The notes: generated by a model not told the origin, from the sequence alone. DNA of 64,000 bases from Isoetes taiwanensis (GCA_021234155.1 JAJEKV010000057.1:188001-252000); one strand, 5' to 3'; shown: positions 45,280-55,450, counted from the first letter of the stretch. Made by a program: numbers and translations.

Positions 45280-45981
45280 TATATTTTATTTGCAGGGATT
45301 TAATGCGCTTTGATTTTTATCATGTGCTTAGAGCTTTTGGTTATGGCCGACTTATTTAATAGCCAGGTAACATGTAATGACTTCTGCACGCTCTACTTCC
45401 ATGTTGACAGAAGCAAAACTTAGATGAAAATGATTGCAACAACGTTGTTTATCTTAAACTTATGCAAGAAGGCGAACAATGCCCCTTCTCATCGATGATT
45501 TTCGTTATTTCATCATGTCCAATGAAGACTTCAATCGTTCCTTGCTCCTTACTTATTTAGCAGCCAGGTAACATGGAATCACTTCTGCACTCTCTTCCAT
45601 GTTGACAGAAGCAAAACCTAGATGAAAAAGATTGCAACAACATTGTCTGTCTTACACCTTTTGGGCTGACATTTTTTCCTGATTTCAGGTCATGCTATGG
45701 TGACCTTATGCATATCATGGAAAGTGGCGCCAAGGGTTGTGAGGTAAATTTGAATTAGCCCTGCCATATTGCTTACAGAAGAGTTGAAATTATCTTCTCT
45801 AAGTAGGTAGGCGGATGCTCATGTAGGTTATCGTTAGTGATAAGTCGATTGATAAATTCAGGGCTCAACGTGCAAAATCTATGAAATTCAAGGATGGATA
45901 CATGATATTATTGGAAAGTCTTGTGATGAGTTAAAGAAAGGCTGCACGTTATTTTTCGAGCGGTATTCTAAATTTGCTTAG
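45280..45981 (+). pseudogene. Captured exons of an unrecognised gene
   Basis: Three stretches have plant-like splice borders. After TTTATTTGCAG (about 45,297) comes DLMRFDFYHVLRAFGYGRLI and GTAACATG. After TGATTTCAG (about 45,688) comes SCYGDLMHIMESGAKGCE and GTAAAT. After AAATTCAG (45,862) comes GSTCKIYEIQGWIHDIIGKS continuing to KKGCTLFFERYSKFA and TAG at 45,979-45,981. I cannot name the gene. A roughly 105-bp duplication (45,348-45,455 and 45,549-45,652, both with CAGCCAGG or TAGCCAGG, TTGACAGAAGCAAAAC) lies between the first two. Their position inside Helitron ends suggests capture. Confidence 0.5.
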
Positions 45982-46330
45982 GTAGTTATGGGGACACATG
46001 CATGCATTGGTATATTACATGTATGGTACGGTTCTTTGAAGCGGTTCTTGACCATAAAAAAACTTGATTTGCATGGTAAGATCTAACTATTCTATTCTGA
46101 GATTGACACACACTCCATTCATCCTAAATAAGTAGGTTTCCATGAGGAGCATATAGGAATAAACCAAAGTTTTCAAACAACTTAACCGGAGATGCAAACT
46201 ATACCTATTGCACTGGTGGTTATGTGATTGAAAAAAAAACCCAGCAATTTTGCAATGCTTATATTTTGTCCATTTTAAAATCTTTGTAATGCTTTTAATG
46301 ATAATTCCATTTGGAGATATTCTTAAATGA

Positions 46331-48199
46331 AAAGTAATGGTGCTTGTTCGTTTGAAACAAATGTTGGGAACATTTGTAGATGGAAACCTATTCAGCTCGG
46401 ACTCATTAACCAAGTTCATCATATCTAGGCTATAAGAGGTTTTTGTGCATTTGATAACCTTCCCTATCCTTTTTTCCTCATTTTCTTACACACTTTCTTT
46501 TTTCCCTTTTCTTATTTTTCCTGCACATTTACTTTTCTCCTTCTCTCTTTTTTTTTTATTCTTTTTTTTTTACCCTCTTATCCTTCCTCTTTTCCTTCCT
46601 TTTTCTCCTTCTCATTTTTCCCTTTCCTTTTCCTTTTTTTTGGCTTTTTCCTTCCCTTTTCACCTTTCTCCACCCTTCCCATTTTTCTAATGCTCTTTTT
46701 TCCCTTTCCTTTTCCCATTCCTTTTGCTTTTCTCTTTTCCCTTCCCTTTTCTCATGCCCTTTTTGCATTCCCTTTTCCCCACCTTTTTTTTATGTTTTTC
46801 TTCCTCTCCTCACCCTCTTCTTCTTTATCTCATGTCTCTTTTTTCCCATTTTCTTCCTTTTTTCTCATGCCTTTTTTCCTTTCCTTCCCCCTTTCCGCCT
46901 CCCTTTTTTTTCTTTTCCCTTTCCTTCTTTTTTCATCATTTCCCACCCTTTCCCTTTTTCCCGTGCCTTTTTCCTCTTTCCTTCCCCCCTTCCTTTTCTC
47001 TTTCCCTTTCCCTTTCCCTTTCCCTTTCCCTTTCCCTTTCCCTTTCCTTTTTCCTTTTTCTTTTTTCCCATGTATTTTTCCATTCCCTTTTTTCCACTTT
47101 TTTCCACGTTTTTTTACTTGCCTTTTCTTCCGCCTTTCCCTACCCTCTTTCCCCTTTTTTCTTTTTCTTTTCCCTTTCCCTATGCTCTTTTTCCCTTTAT
47201 TTTTACCCTTTCCTCACCCTTTCCCTCTTCCAGTTTTTTTTGTGCCCTTTTTCCCTTCCTCTTTTCCATTTTCCCTCCTTATTCCTCGTGTTCTTTTTTC
47301 TTTCCCCTTTAAGCCTCCCATTTCCTTTTCCTTTTCCTTCTTTTTTTTTTTCATCCTTTTCTCTTTTTTTTCCATGCCCTTTTCCTCTTTCCTTTCCACC
47401 CCTTTTTTTTCCTTCTCTCTTTTCCTTTCCATTTTCCACACCTTTTTCCATTCCATTTTTTTCCACCTTTTTTCACATGCCCTTTTTCCTCCTTTTCCCA
47501 CCCTCTTCCCCTTTTCCCCTTTTCCTCTTTTCCTATTCCATGTTTTACATTTCTCTTTTTGCTTTTCACTTTTCCCTTTTCTCTTTTTCCATCTCTTTTT
47601 CCCTTTCTTTTTTTCCTTTCCTCACCCTTTTCCTTTTCCTCTTCGTGCCACTTTCTCCTTCCTCTCTCATTTCCCTCTCCCTTTTCCTCATGCCCTTTTT
47701 CTTTTTTTTTGCCTCCTTTTTCCTTTTTCCTTCCCTTTCTATTTTTCCATGCCCTTTTCCTTCTCTCCATCATTCTTATCTTCCCTTTTCCCTTAGTCAC
47801 CCTTTCCGTCTTCACCTTTTTTCCCGTTGCCCTATTTTTCTTCCTTTTCCTCCCTTCCCCTTTTCTTTTCCCTTATCCTGTCCTCACCCTTTCCCCCTTT
47901 TCCTTTTCATAGTGTCCTTTTTTCCTTCCTTTTTCTCGCTTTCTTTTTCTTTCCCTTTTTCGTGCTCTTTTCCCTTTCCTTTTCCCTTCTCCGTCTTTCC
48001 CTTTTACCCGTGCCTTTTTTCCTCTCACTTTGCCCTTTTCTCTGCCATTTTCCCTTTCCTCTTAAGAGATCAGAGCATGGCCAATCACGGTGGTGAGAAG
48101 TTGTGCGATAAATCTCGGCCTTCGAATGCAATCAGACGATCTCAACTATCTAAATTAGGGTTTGATTGAAGACATACGCTAAAACTTTATAATATAAGA
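46331..48199 (-). mobile_element. Helitron, complete, inverted and nested in the 43,571-48,705 element
   Basis: On the minus strand it starts TCTTATATTATAAAG at 48,199, preceded by A. It passes through a family-specific leader containing TTTAGATAGTTGAGATCG (about 48,140), then about 1,600 bp of polypurine including a (GGGAAA)n run (about 46,995-47,050). It ends with the shared tail CTTATAGCCTAGATATGATG (about 46,420) and a decayed end, ...CACCATTACTTT instead of ...CACCATTACTAG, at 46,331. Together with 43,571-45,172 it makes a long inverted repeat with arms of about 1.6 kb. The 368- and 481-codon open frames inside are low-complexity artefacts. Confidence 0.85.
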
Positions 48200-48640
48200 T
48201 TAAATTGTTAGGGCAATTGATACCCTATTCATGCAAGTTCACAACCTCCACACATGTTGACATGTTCATGCAACTTTGCAACCTCCTCCACATATATTCA
48301 CAAGATTACTTAAATTGTCTAGGCAATCGGTACTTGCTTCATGCAACTTCCCAACCCTCAAGAGATATTTACAAGATAAACTTTACAACCTCCTCAATGA
48401 GAACACATTTGCCAAGACCTTTGCCCATGCTCCCAACAATGACGCCTGAAATTCCTTAGAAGATACAATTCCCCTCCATTTTGCTTTTGTCCCAGAAATT
48501 GTGCATTGGTTTGCCTAAAGACAAAACGCCGGATCTCTTATGAGTAAGGAGGTACTACCTCTGTGCAATTTTCAAGATGTCAACAATTAAATGATATTTT
48601 GAAAATTTTTGTTATAATAAAAAGTTTATTGCACACTTTT
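48200..48640. repeat. Imperfect direct repeat within the composite Helitron
   Basis: AAGATTAAATTGTTAGGGCAAT...TTCATGCAAGTTCACAACC (about 48,197-48,253) recurs as AAGATTACTTAAATTGTCTAGGCAAT...TTCATGCAACTTCCCAACC about 105 bp later. No gene seen. Confidence 0.6.
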
Positions 48641-49045
48641 TCCATTGCAATAAAACATTTACAGATTTCCAACTGATGCCCAGCAACGCTGGGCACCATT
48701 ACTAGTCCTATATTAATGCGTAACTTTTATATATGAATTACTATAAATTGTCCTTGACTTATAAGTGGAATTTTGGCATGATTTTTTTTATACCTAATAA
48801 TAATTGCCTTGTAAATAAGGATGACTAATATATAACTTCAATAACAAGCATTGATGACCAATACTTATAGCAAGGGCGATACTCGGGGTCTCAAGGCGGG
48901 GGCGGCAACACCAATGGGTACACGGAAACTTGTTTGGCGAGAACAAGGCGACAACAACGATGAAATGGCCGATTGGAGACAATGAATGCAAGACTTCAAA
49001 AGCGGATGAGAAACTAAATGCAAAACACATGATTGGGCAACCCCA

Positions 49046-50190
49046 TTGATGAATGCTCAGGAATACGGACCTCCACCACCACCTCCACCTCATGTGCAAG
49101 GCATTGATGAGGCACCTCAGCCAGAAGGGGAAGAGAATCAAGGAAATGTCAGGGATAGGAAGCGAAAAAGGAGAACCAGAAGGAACCCAACGCCATCTAG
49201 CTCCAGCATATCAGATACTTCTGACAGCCAGAACAGTTCTAGCTCCGAGAGTGAGTCCGATACATCACAGGTAAGGACCAAGGCAAGGAAGACAGATGAC
49301 TATCAGAAGAAAGTGGATAGTGCTATGAGCAATGTATGGAAGACTAGGAAGTTGGGTCAGTTTTCAGGGAAAGACAGGTCAGGCATGGAGGCAGAAGTTT
49401 GGCTTGATGAAATGGAAGAGTTTGGTAATTCTTATGGCATGAAAAGACAAAAGATATTGGGAAGGTTACTACTGACCAACTTAATAGGACCAACCAGAAT
49501 TTGGTGGAAAGTGCATAAAATCCAATAAGCTGAGAAGAAACAATTGCAGATTCAAGACCTTTAGCAAGGCCTTTCGCAAACATTATGTGCCAAGATCCCA
49601 CACTAGCAGGCAGATCCAGCAGTTCTATAGGCTAGACCAGGGGAACCTATCAGTGGCCAAGTACACAGAGGAATTCATGAAGTTGAGGCTCAATATTCCC
49701 GGGATCTCGAAGAGTCGACGGATACATTGAAGGGCTGAACAGTAACATCAAGAGGTTAGTTCGAGCAATCAACCCAAGGACAGTCGCAGAAGCCAAGGAC
49801 AAAGCTTTGAGTTTGGAAGAAGCACCAGTAACTCCAGGCCAGAAACAGTTACCATTCAAAGGTAAAACAGCGAGGCGATGTCGGAATAGACAAGCGACAA
49901 ACACGCATGGTGGAGGAGGCCAAGCTCAAGGAAAGCCATATGGAGACCCTTGAGCCACAAGGCGGATCAGGAGGCAGTCCGCTCAAGCGCCTTTTAGGCG
50001 AGCATCCCAAAAAGAAAGAGGCAGGTGTATCGAAAAAGAAGTTGTGCTTTAGGTGCTTCCGGCCCGGCCATGAGAACACACAAGCGTCCATTCGTCATCT
50101 TGAGGCGACATTGGCGAGAACTTGCTGTGGCCGGGAATCACCGGTAGAAGGTGATGATGAAGATGGTAGGAAGGCCAAGATTTTATAGAA
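49046..50190 (+). pseudogene. Ty3/gypsy gag fragment
   Basis: A 160-codon frame (49,046-49,528) starts with a proline run, has a basic and serine-rich linker (residues about 40-75), and enters the retrotransposon Gag domain: GQFSGKDRSGMEAEVWLDEM, LLLTNLIGPTRIWWKVH. After a stop, the domain continues as KAFRKHYVPRSHTSRQIQQF, YRLDQGNLSVAKYTEEFMKL and, shifted, LNSNIKRLVRAINPRTVAEA (49,736-49,795). A knuckle follows at 50,041: LCFRCFRPGHENTQ, lacking the last Cys of CX2CX4HX4C. Pol is absent, so this is a fragment. Its 3' part is repeated at 53,285-53,650. Confidence 0.85.
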
Positions 50191-50214
50191 GGTGAGTGCA
50201 AGATCTGTGCAGCT

Positions 50215-50760
50215 ATTGAGTCAGATGATGTTGAATTGAAAGAGATTCTATAAAAATTCCCTTAGATACTCTGAGATTTCATCAACATTTTCTTAGATTC
50301 CCTTATATTTTATGAAGATTCCTTTAGATCCCCCAGATTTTAAGAGATTCCCTTAGGCTTGTAAATATTTTTCTAGATTCTCTTATATTTTATAAGATTT
50401 TCTTACATTCTATTAGATTCTTCTGGATTCCTTTACATTCTGGAACTTTTTAGAACATTTTAAGACTTTCTGGAACATTCTAAGACTTTCAATATATTCT
50501 AGAACTTTCTGGAAGTATTTCCCTAGATTTTCTTACATTCCTGTAGATTCCCCTACAAAAACTTATTAGAACAATTTGGAACTTTTTGGAAGAATTTTCT
50601 TAGATCCCCCTAGATTCTCTTATGTTCTAGAACTTTCTAGAAGATTCTAGAACTTTCTAGAGCCTTCCAAAACATTCTAGAACTTTGTTGAACTAGCTAG
50701 AATGTTATAGTCTATTTTATCTTAATGGGAATATTACCCTTTAAGTATATTTAAAGCATA
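50215..50760. repeat. AT-rich tract 1 with TTCTAGAA arrays
   Basis: Degenerate short words (TTAGATTCCC, then TTCTAGAAC) fill about 550 bp. It aligns with tracts at 52,395-53,190 and 53,640-54,130. At 50,625-50,662 it reads TTCTAGAA, CT, TTCTAGAA, GA, TTCTAGAA, CT, TTCTAGAG: alternating nTTCn/nGAAn pentamers, the form of a heat-shock element. A tRNA-like segment follows. Confidence 0.88.
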
Positions 50761-50778
50761 AATTATTCATGGAATTAA

Positions 50779-50843
50779 TGCTTGGTCTAGTGGTTAGAAT
50801 GGAAATTTTGGGGGTCAATGGTAGGGTTTGAATCCCCACACAA
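50779..50843 (+). other. tRNA-like pol III head, copy 1 (decayed)
   Basis: TGGTCTAGTGG (50,783-50,793) fits the A box and GGTTTGAATCC (50,825-50,835) fits the B box with one change, at tRNA-like spacing. There is no acceptor-stem pairing, so it is not a working tRNA; it looks like the head of a SINE or a tRNA relic. Confidence 0.6.
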
Positions 50844-50879
50844 CATAAAAATTTTAAAAGCCTTTTCCTAAGGGATGAG

Positions 50880-51270
50880 CATTCAACTTGGGCCGTAGGA
50901 TCTTGGACCTGATCAAGGGTCGAGATCTCACCACGTGACAGCCATAGGATCTATTACATATAATTCCCAAAGTCATGTGCACCGTAGGATGTGGGCCAAG
51001 CCATGTGAGCCGTAAGACCTCGGATCGACGATCAAGATCGAATCAACCTGGATCGTAGGATCGATTACATATAATTCCCAAAGCCATGTGCACCGTAGGA
51101 TGTGTCCCAAAGCAACATGAGCCGAAGGAACTCGGACCGACGATCAGGATCAACCTGGACCGTAGGATCGCTTACATATAATCTACAAACAAACTCCCAA
51201 GCCATCTGGGCCGTAGGATACGCCCCAAAGCCACGTGAGTCGTAGGATCTCGGATCTACGGTCGGATTGA
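50880..51270. repeat. Minisatellite, unit about 108 bp
   Basis: GTAGGATCGATTACATATAA recurs at about 50,943, 51,056 and 51,163, each followed by CCCAAAGCCATGTG(C/A)-CCGTAGGAT and a CGGA(C/T)CGACGATCA block. There are about 3.5 units, 80-90% alike by eye. The 72-codon minus-strand frame here is part of the repeat. Confidence 0.85.
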
Positions 51271-51654
51271 CTGGGACAAACATAAGAACATATATATGTG
51301 TTATGATAAGAACCTGCCTCCTACCGCAGGTGCAAGGGTTCTAGGCTACATATTACAGCAAATACTAGGTAAAGTAAGGTTCCTAGCATTGATGTTAGAA
51401 CCCTACTTCACCCGTAACTATAGAGAGCCATAAACATGGAACTAGAGAATATAACTCAAATTGAATTGGATTAAATTTGAACATACCTGTTAGAATGTAT
51501 TTGTTCAGATCCAGGGCTTTATAATTATGACCCGGAAAATCCTGGTTTAGAGCGTTGATGACGTTCTTGCAAATGGTCTTCCAATCAAACCCATTATTCA
51601 GGAACCCATCTTTGATGTTACAAAAGTCCTTTTCGAATTTTATGTGAATTCTAT

Positions 51655-52182
51655 TCAGGTACTAAGGACACCAAATAAGTTTTGGTAGGCATCCTCAATG
51701 ATTCTGCTGCAAGCTGTAGGATGGCTTTTCATTTTACAAGCAAGCACCCCAAGCAAATCATTGCAGCCTAAGTAGGCCACCACTGAGAATCTGCAATCAG
51801 TTTGCTTTGATTCCAGCTTAATGATTGTATACATCTTGTCATGATTCAGACAATAAATGATAGTTTCGGCAATTCTATTAAGTGGCTGGCATTTTAGACG
51901 AGCAAAACCCAGCATTTTCATCTCTGGAATCCAGAAAATAACATTGTTGTTTTTCTCCTCAACATTGTGAATAGTCTAGATTGAAGCTTCTGGCCTGCAC
52001 ATTAATAGAGTGCTGCTGTTGTACGAAAAATCATCTCTAGATATCCCCATAATCCTTGTTTGCACAAAAGATGCAGAGGCACATCTTAAATCCACTTGTA
52101 CAGCAATATTTCTAAGAGCATTTCTCCTCAAATTGATTTTTGACAAACTGTGTATACTGTCAAGTGTGAGAAACGGCATCAC
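51655..52182 (-). pseudogene. 176-codon reading frame with one stop, family unknown
   Basis: The minus strand is open from 52,182 to 51,976 (MMPFLTLDSIHSLSKINLRR, RCASASFVQTRIMGIS, FSYNSSTLLMCRP). After one TAG it continues in the same frame (NVEEKNNNVIFWIPEMKML, GFARLKCQPLNRIAETIIY, RFSVVAYLGCNDLLGVLAC) to 51,655. Normal complexity and unbroken frame either side of one stop point to a recently lost or miscalled gene. ATGGCCACCATGG near 52,290 could be an older start, but stops lie between. I do not recognise the family. Confidence 0.5.
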
Positions 52183-52394
52183 TAAAGAACTTAGTCATAT
52201 TGAGATAAAGCTTTAAGGCTTAAGCTTGAACGGCGGCCAAGCTTTTGAACCGTTAGTGTCTGCAACGGGAATAAGAACCATGGTGGCCATGGCTACTTGC
52301 TGCCAGTGATTATAGACACAAACCCTCCGCCAAGCTTTAGGGTAAGGTGTCCTACGGTGCATGTCCGAGTTTTAGCATGTTCCTACGTGCAAGT

Positions 52395-53190
52395 TCTTGT
52401 CGTGCCCTACATTCTAAAATAATCTCTTGAGAATACTCTAAATTCATAGATTCTCTAAGATTCTACCAAGGTTCTCTTGGAGATTTGGTGGAGATTCCTC
52501 TAAATTTTATAAGATTCCCTCTAGATTCCATTAGATTTCCATAGATTCTCCAAGATTCTATGAAGATCCCCCTAGATCCCCTTAGATTCCCTTAGATCCC
52601 TTTAGACTTTATGAGATTGCCCTAGGTTCCCTTACATTATATGAGATTCAAAGAGATTCTATAAAGATTCCCCTAGATACTCTAAGATTTCATCAACATT
52701 TTTTTAGATTCCTTAGATTTTATGAAGATTCCCTTAGATCCCCCATATTTTAAGATATTCCCTTAGGCTTGTAAATATTTTCCTAGATTCTCTTACATTT
52801 TATAAGATTTTCTTTCATTCTATTAGATTCTTCTGGATTCCTTTACATTCTAGAACTTTTTAGAACATTCTAAGACTTTCTAGAACATTCTAAGACTTTC
52901 AATATATTCTAGAACTTTCTGGAAGTATTTCCCTAGATTTCCTTACATTCCCGTAGATTCCCCTACATTCTAGAACATTCTAAAACTTATTAGAACAATT
53001 TGGAACTTTCTAGAAGAATTTTCTTAGATCCCCCCTAGATTCACTTATGTTCTAGAATTTCTAGAAGATTCTAGAACTTTCTAGAGCCTTCCAGAACATT
53101 CTAGAACTTTCTTGAACTAGCTAAAATGTTATAGTCTATTTTATCTTAATGGGAACATTACCCTTAAGTATATTTGAAACATAAATTATT
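52395..53190. repeat. AT-rich tract 2 with TTCTAGAA arrays
   Basis: This is the longest of the three related tracts. The HSE-like array at 53,050-53,086 matches that of tract 1 with one base deleted. Extra TTCTAGAACATTCTAAGAC repeats occur near 52,870. A tRNA-like head follows at 53,203, as in tract 1. Confidence 0.88.
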
Positions 53191-53202
53191 CATAGAATTA
53201 AT

Positions 53203-53264
53203 GCTTGGTCTAGTGGTTAGAATGGGGGGCTGGGGGATCAATGGCTAGGGTTCGAATCCCCCAT
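53203..53264 (+). other. tRNA-like pol III head, copy 2
   Basis: The A box TGGTCTAGTGG (53,206-53,216) and a consensus B box GGTTCGAATCC (53,249-53,259) are both perfect, 43 bp apart. The anticodon and acceptor stems do not fold properly. It is better preserved than copy 1 and could be recognised by TFIIIC. A SINE head is the likeliest identity. Confidence 0.65.
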
Positions 53265-53284
53265 ATTAAGTTATGTTAGTTGTT

Positions 53285-53650
53285 CAGCAAGAAGACATAT
53301 TTGGTTATGAAAGAGAAGACAAAAACAAGAGGATTGATGAGGTGTCAAAAAGGAAGGCCAAGATCGTGACAAGTGGATGGTCAAGATTTGTTCAAAAACT
53401 TTTAAATATCTTGAGGGGACAGCATCCCAAAAGGAAAAGAGGCAGTGCATCGAAAAGAAGTTGTGCTTTAGGTGCTTCCAGCCAGGGCACAGAACACACA
53501 ACTGTCCATTCGTCATGCAGGCAGCATTGGCAGAACTTGCAGACTGGGAATCACCGACCGAAGGTGATGATGAAGATGACGACCAGTAGGAAGGCCAAGA
53601 TTTTATAGAAGGTGAGTGCAAGATCTGTGCAGCTATTGAGTCAGGTGATG
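53285..53650 (+). pseudogene. Gag nucleocapsid fragment with intact CCHC knuckle
   Basis: The frame reads MVKICSKTFKYLEGTASQKE, then LCFRCFQPGHRTHNC (about 53,461-53,505; CX2CX4HX4C complete), then AALAELADWESPTEGDDEDD. It is a partial copy of the gag end at 49,985-50,215, including the non-coding join into the AT-rich tract (GGCCAAGATTTTATAGAAGG). The start is not placed. Confidence 0.75.
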
Positions 53651-54130
53651 TTGAATTCAAAGAGATTCTATAAAGATTCCCTTAGATACTCTAAGATTTC
53701 ATCAACATTTTCTTAGATTCCCTTAGATTTTATGAAGATTCCTTTAGATCCCCCAGATTTTAAGAGATTCCCTTAGGCTTGTAAATATTTTTCTAGATTC
53801 TCTTACATTTTATAAGATTTTCTTACATTCTATTAGATTCTTCTGGATTCCTTTACATTCTGGAACTTTTTAGAACATTCTAAGACTTTCAATATATTCT
53901 AGAACTTTCTGGAAGTATTTCCCTAGATTTTCTTACATTCTTGTAGATTCCCCTACATTCTAGAACATTCTAAAACTTATTAGAACAATTTGGAACTTTT
54001 TGGAAGAATTTTCTTAGATCCCCCAGATTCTCTTATGTTCTAGAACTTTCTAGAAGATTCTACAACTTTCTAGAGCCATTCAAAACATTCCAAAACTTTC
54101 TTGAACTAGCTAGAATGTTATAGTCTATTT
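53640..54130. repeat. AT-rich tract 3 with TTCTAGAA arrays
   Basis: It aligns with tract 1 from GAGATTCTATAAAGATTCCC onward. The HSE-like array at 54,038-54,075 has one substitution (TTCTACAA). It ends abruptly at TAGTCTATTTT without the tRNA-like segment. Confidence 0.88.
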
Positions 54131-54131
54131 T

Positions 54132-54262
54132 CAAGAAGACATATTTGGTTATGAAAGAAGACAAAAACAAGAGGATTGATGAGGTGTCAAAAAGGAAGGC
54201 CAAGATCGTGACAAGTGGATGGCCAAGATTTGTTCAAAAACTTTTAAGTATCTTGAGGGGAC
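54132..54262 (+). repeat. Direct duplicate of 53,293-53,421
   Basis: CAAGAAGACATATTTGGTTA to AGTATCTTGAGGGGAC is nearly identical to the start of the gag fragment at 53,293. After 54,262 the sequence is unrelated. The module gag piece plus AT tract has therefore been copied twice. Confidence 0.9.
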
Positions 54263-54724
54263 TTGTTCTCCTCCTCTTGGGCTCTAGAATCTCACATGGA
54301 GCAAGGGTAGTGACAAGCCCTGGGAAGATGGTGTCGGCGACCTCTTATAAGCATTGGTGTCAGCATTGTATTATCTTATTTTCTTGAATAAAGTGGTGCA
54401 CTTATTTTCCACATTTTTTTCTTTTTTACATTTCTGCATTTTTTCTTTTCTTTTTCTATTCTACTCTATTCTTTTTTATTCTCCCAAAAAAAAAAAGAAA
54501 AATCATCCATTTTCTTGGTTCTTTTGCCTTGAGTAGCAGCACCTACTTATCTCATCCTTGACTTTTGAAGGTAGAATGCATGCGGATTGGGGAATCTGGC
54601 ATCACACCCGTTACGGTATATTCATAGTCTTGATAATGTCTCTCTAGCCACATAGGATGATATGAAATGAAGACTTTGAGAAAGTGAAAAGTTTAGAGAA
54701 ACAATAATTATACTAAGAGCCTAG

Positions 54725-55450
54725 AATGTAGTGTCAGACATAGGGTTAGATATAGAGTCAATAATAGCATCAAGCATAGAGTCGGTAGTAGAGTCATAAT
54801 TAGAACCAAACGTAATGTCAGACATAGGGTTGGATATAGAGTCAATAGTATTCTAAACGTGGTGCACCCTGACTACCACAGTCGTCGGATTCGTCGATCG
54901 TATGACTCAGCTCGTATGAGATACGGGGGCTCAAACCTCTACCAAAATAACTCAATGTCCTAATAAGACTACTTTAACCAATGTACTCAGCGAGCTAATG
55001 TAATTATTTTTTATCTTGAATCTATGTTTTTTTATAACAACCCATTCAATTGTTTTAGGGATATATGGTCTATAGTTTCAGGAATTATTATTTATACATC
55101 CATATGAAATCCTCCTGGAACCCCCCGTTATTTTGCTACATATAGAGTCGTTAGTAGAGTCAGAATTAGAACCAAAGGTAGTGTCAAACATATAGTCATT
55201 ATAGAGTCAGAATAGAGGTCAACATTAAAGTCAGACATAGAGTCAAGCCTAGCGTTAGATTCAGCACCCACAGTAGCGTCACATATAGCATCAATTCTAA
55301 GCTCATAATTAGAGTCAGATGGCATTTATGCTTGAACCTGATGCTAATACATTTGATTCGTAGTGCATCAGCTCTTGTGTCAACTATAGCATCAATTATG
55401 GCATTCGTTTGGTTAACTGATATAGCGTCATCCATAGACTCAGACATAGT
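54725..55450. repeat. Degenerate AGAGTC/CATAG short tandem repeat, two blocks
   Basis: Words such as ATAGAGTCAATAGTAGAGTC, GTCAGACATAG and ATAGCATCAATT fill 54,725-54,855 and 55,140-55,450, with unrelated sequence between. Unit about 6 or 12-18 bp. Open frames on the minus strand here (SDS, LTL repeats) only mirror the repeat. Confidence 0.75.

Larger units (their letters stand above)
43571..48705 (+). mobile_element. Composite Helitron with captured sequence and a nested inverted Helitron
   Basis: It begins TTATATTATAAAGTTTTAGC directly after the previous element's CTAG (family start TCTTATATTATAAAG, so the first bases are altered). It carries about 1,500 bp of polypurine sequence (43,700-45,172), then captured exon-like DNA (45,173-46,330), a nested Helitron on the other strand (46,331-48,199) and more ordinary DNA. 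It ends with the perfect hairpin GCCCAGC, AAC, GCTGGGC and CTAG at 48,702-48,705, before T. That both ends belong to one element is inference; the alternative is two truncated elements. Shared stretches with 56,621-57,893 and (inverted) 46,331-48,199 fix the family. Confidence 0.65.

Noticed and set aside
46690-48169. 368- and 481-codon plus-strand frames
   Set aside because: Same artefact as above, inside the nested Helitron.
50880-51270. CRISPR array
   Set aside because: The units are contiguous 108-bp tandem repeats without distinct spacers, in plant nuclear DNA.
50779-53264. Functional tRNA genes
   Set aside because: The A and B boxes are good, but the acceptor and anticodon stems do not pair, so I list them only as tRNA-like heads.
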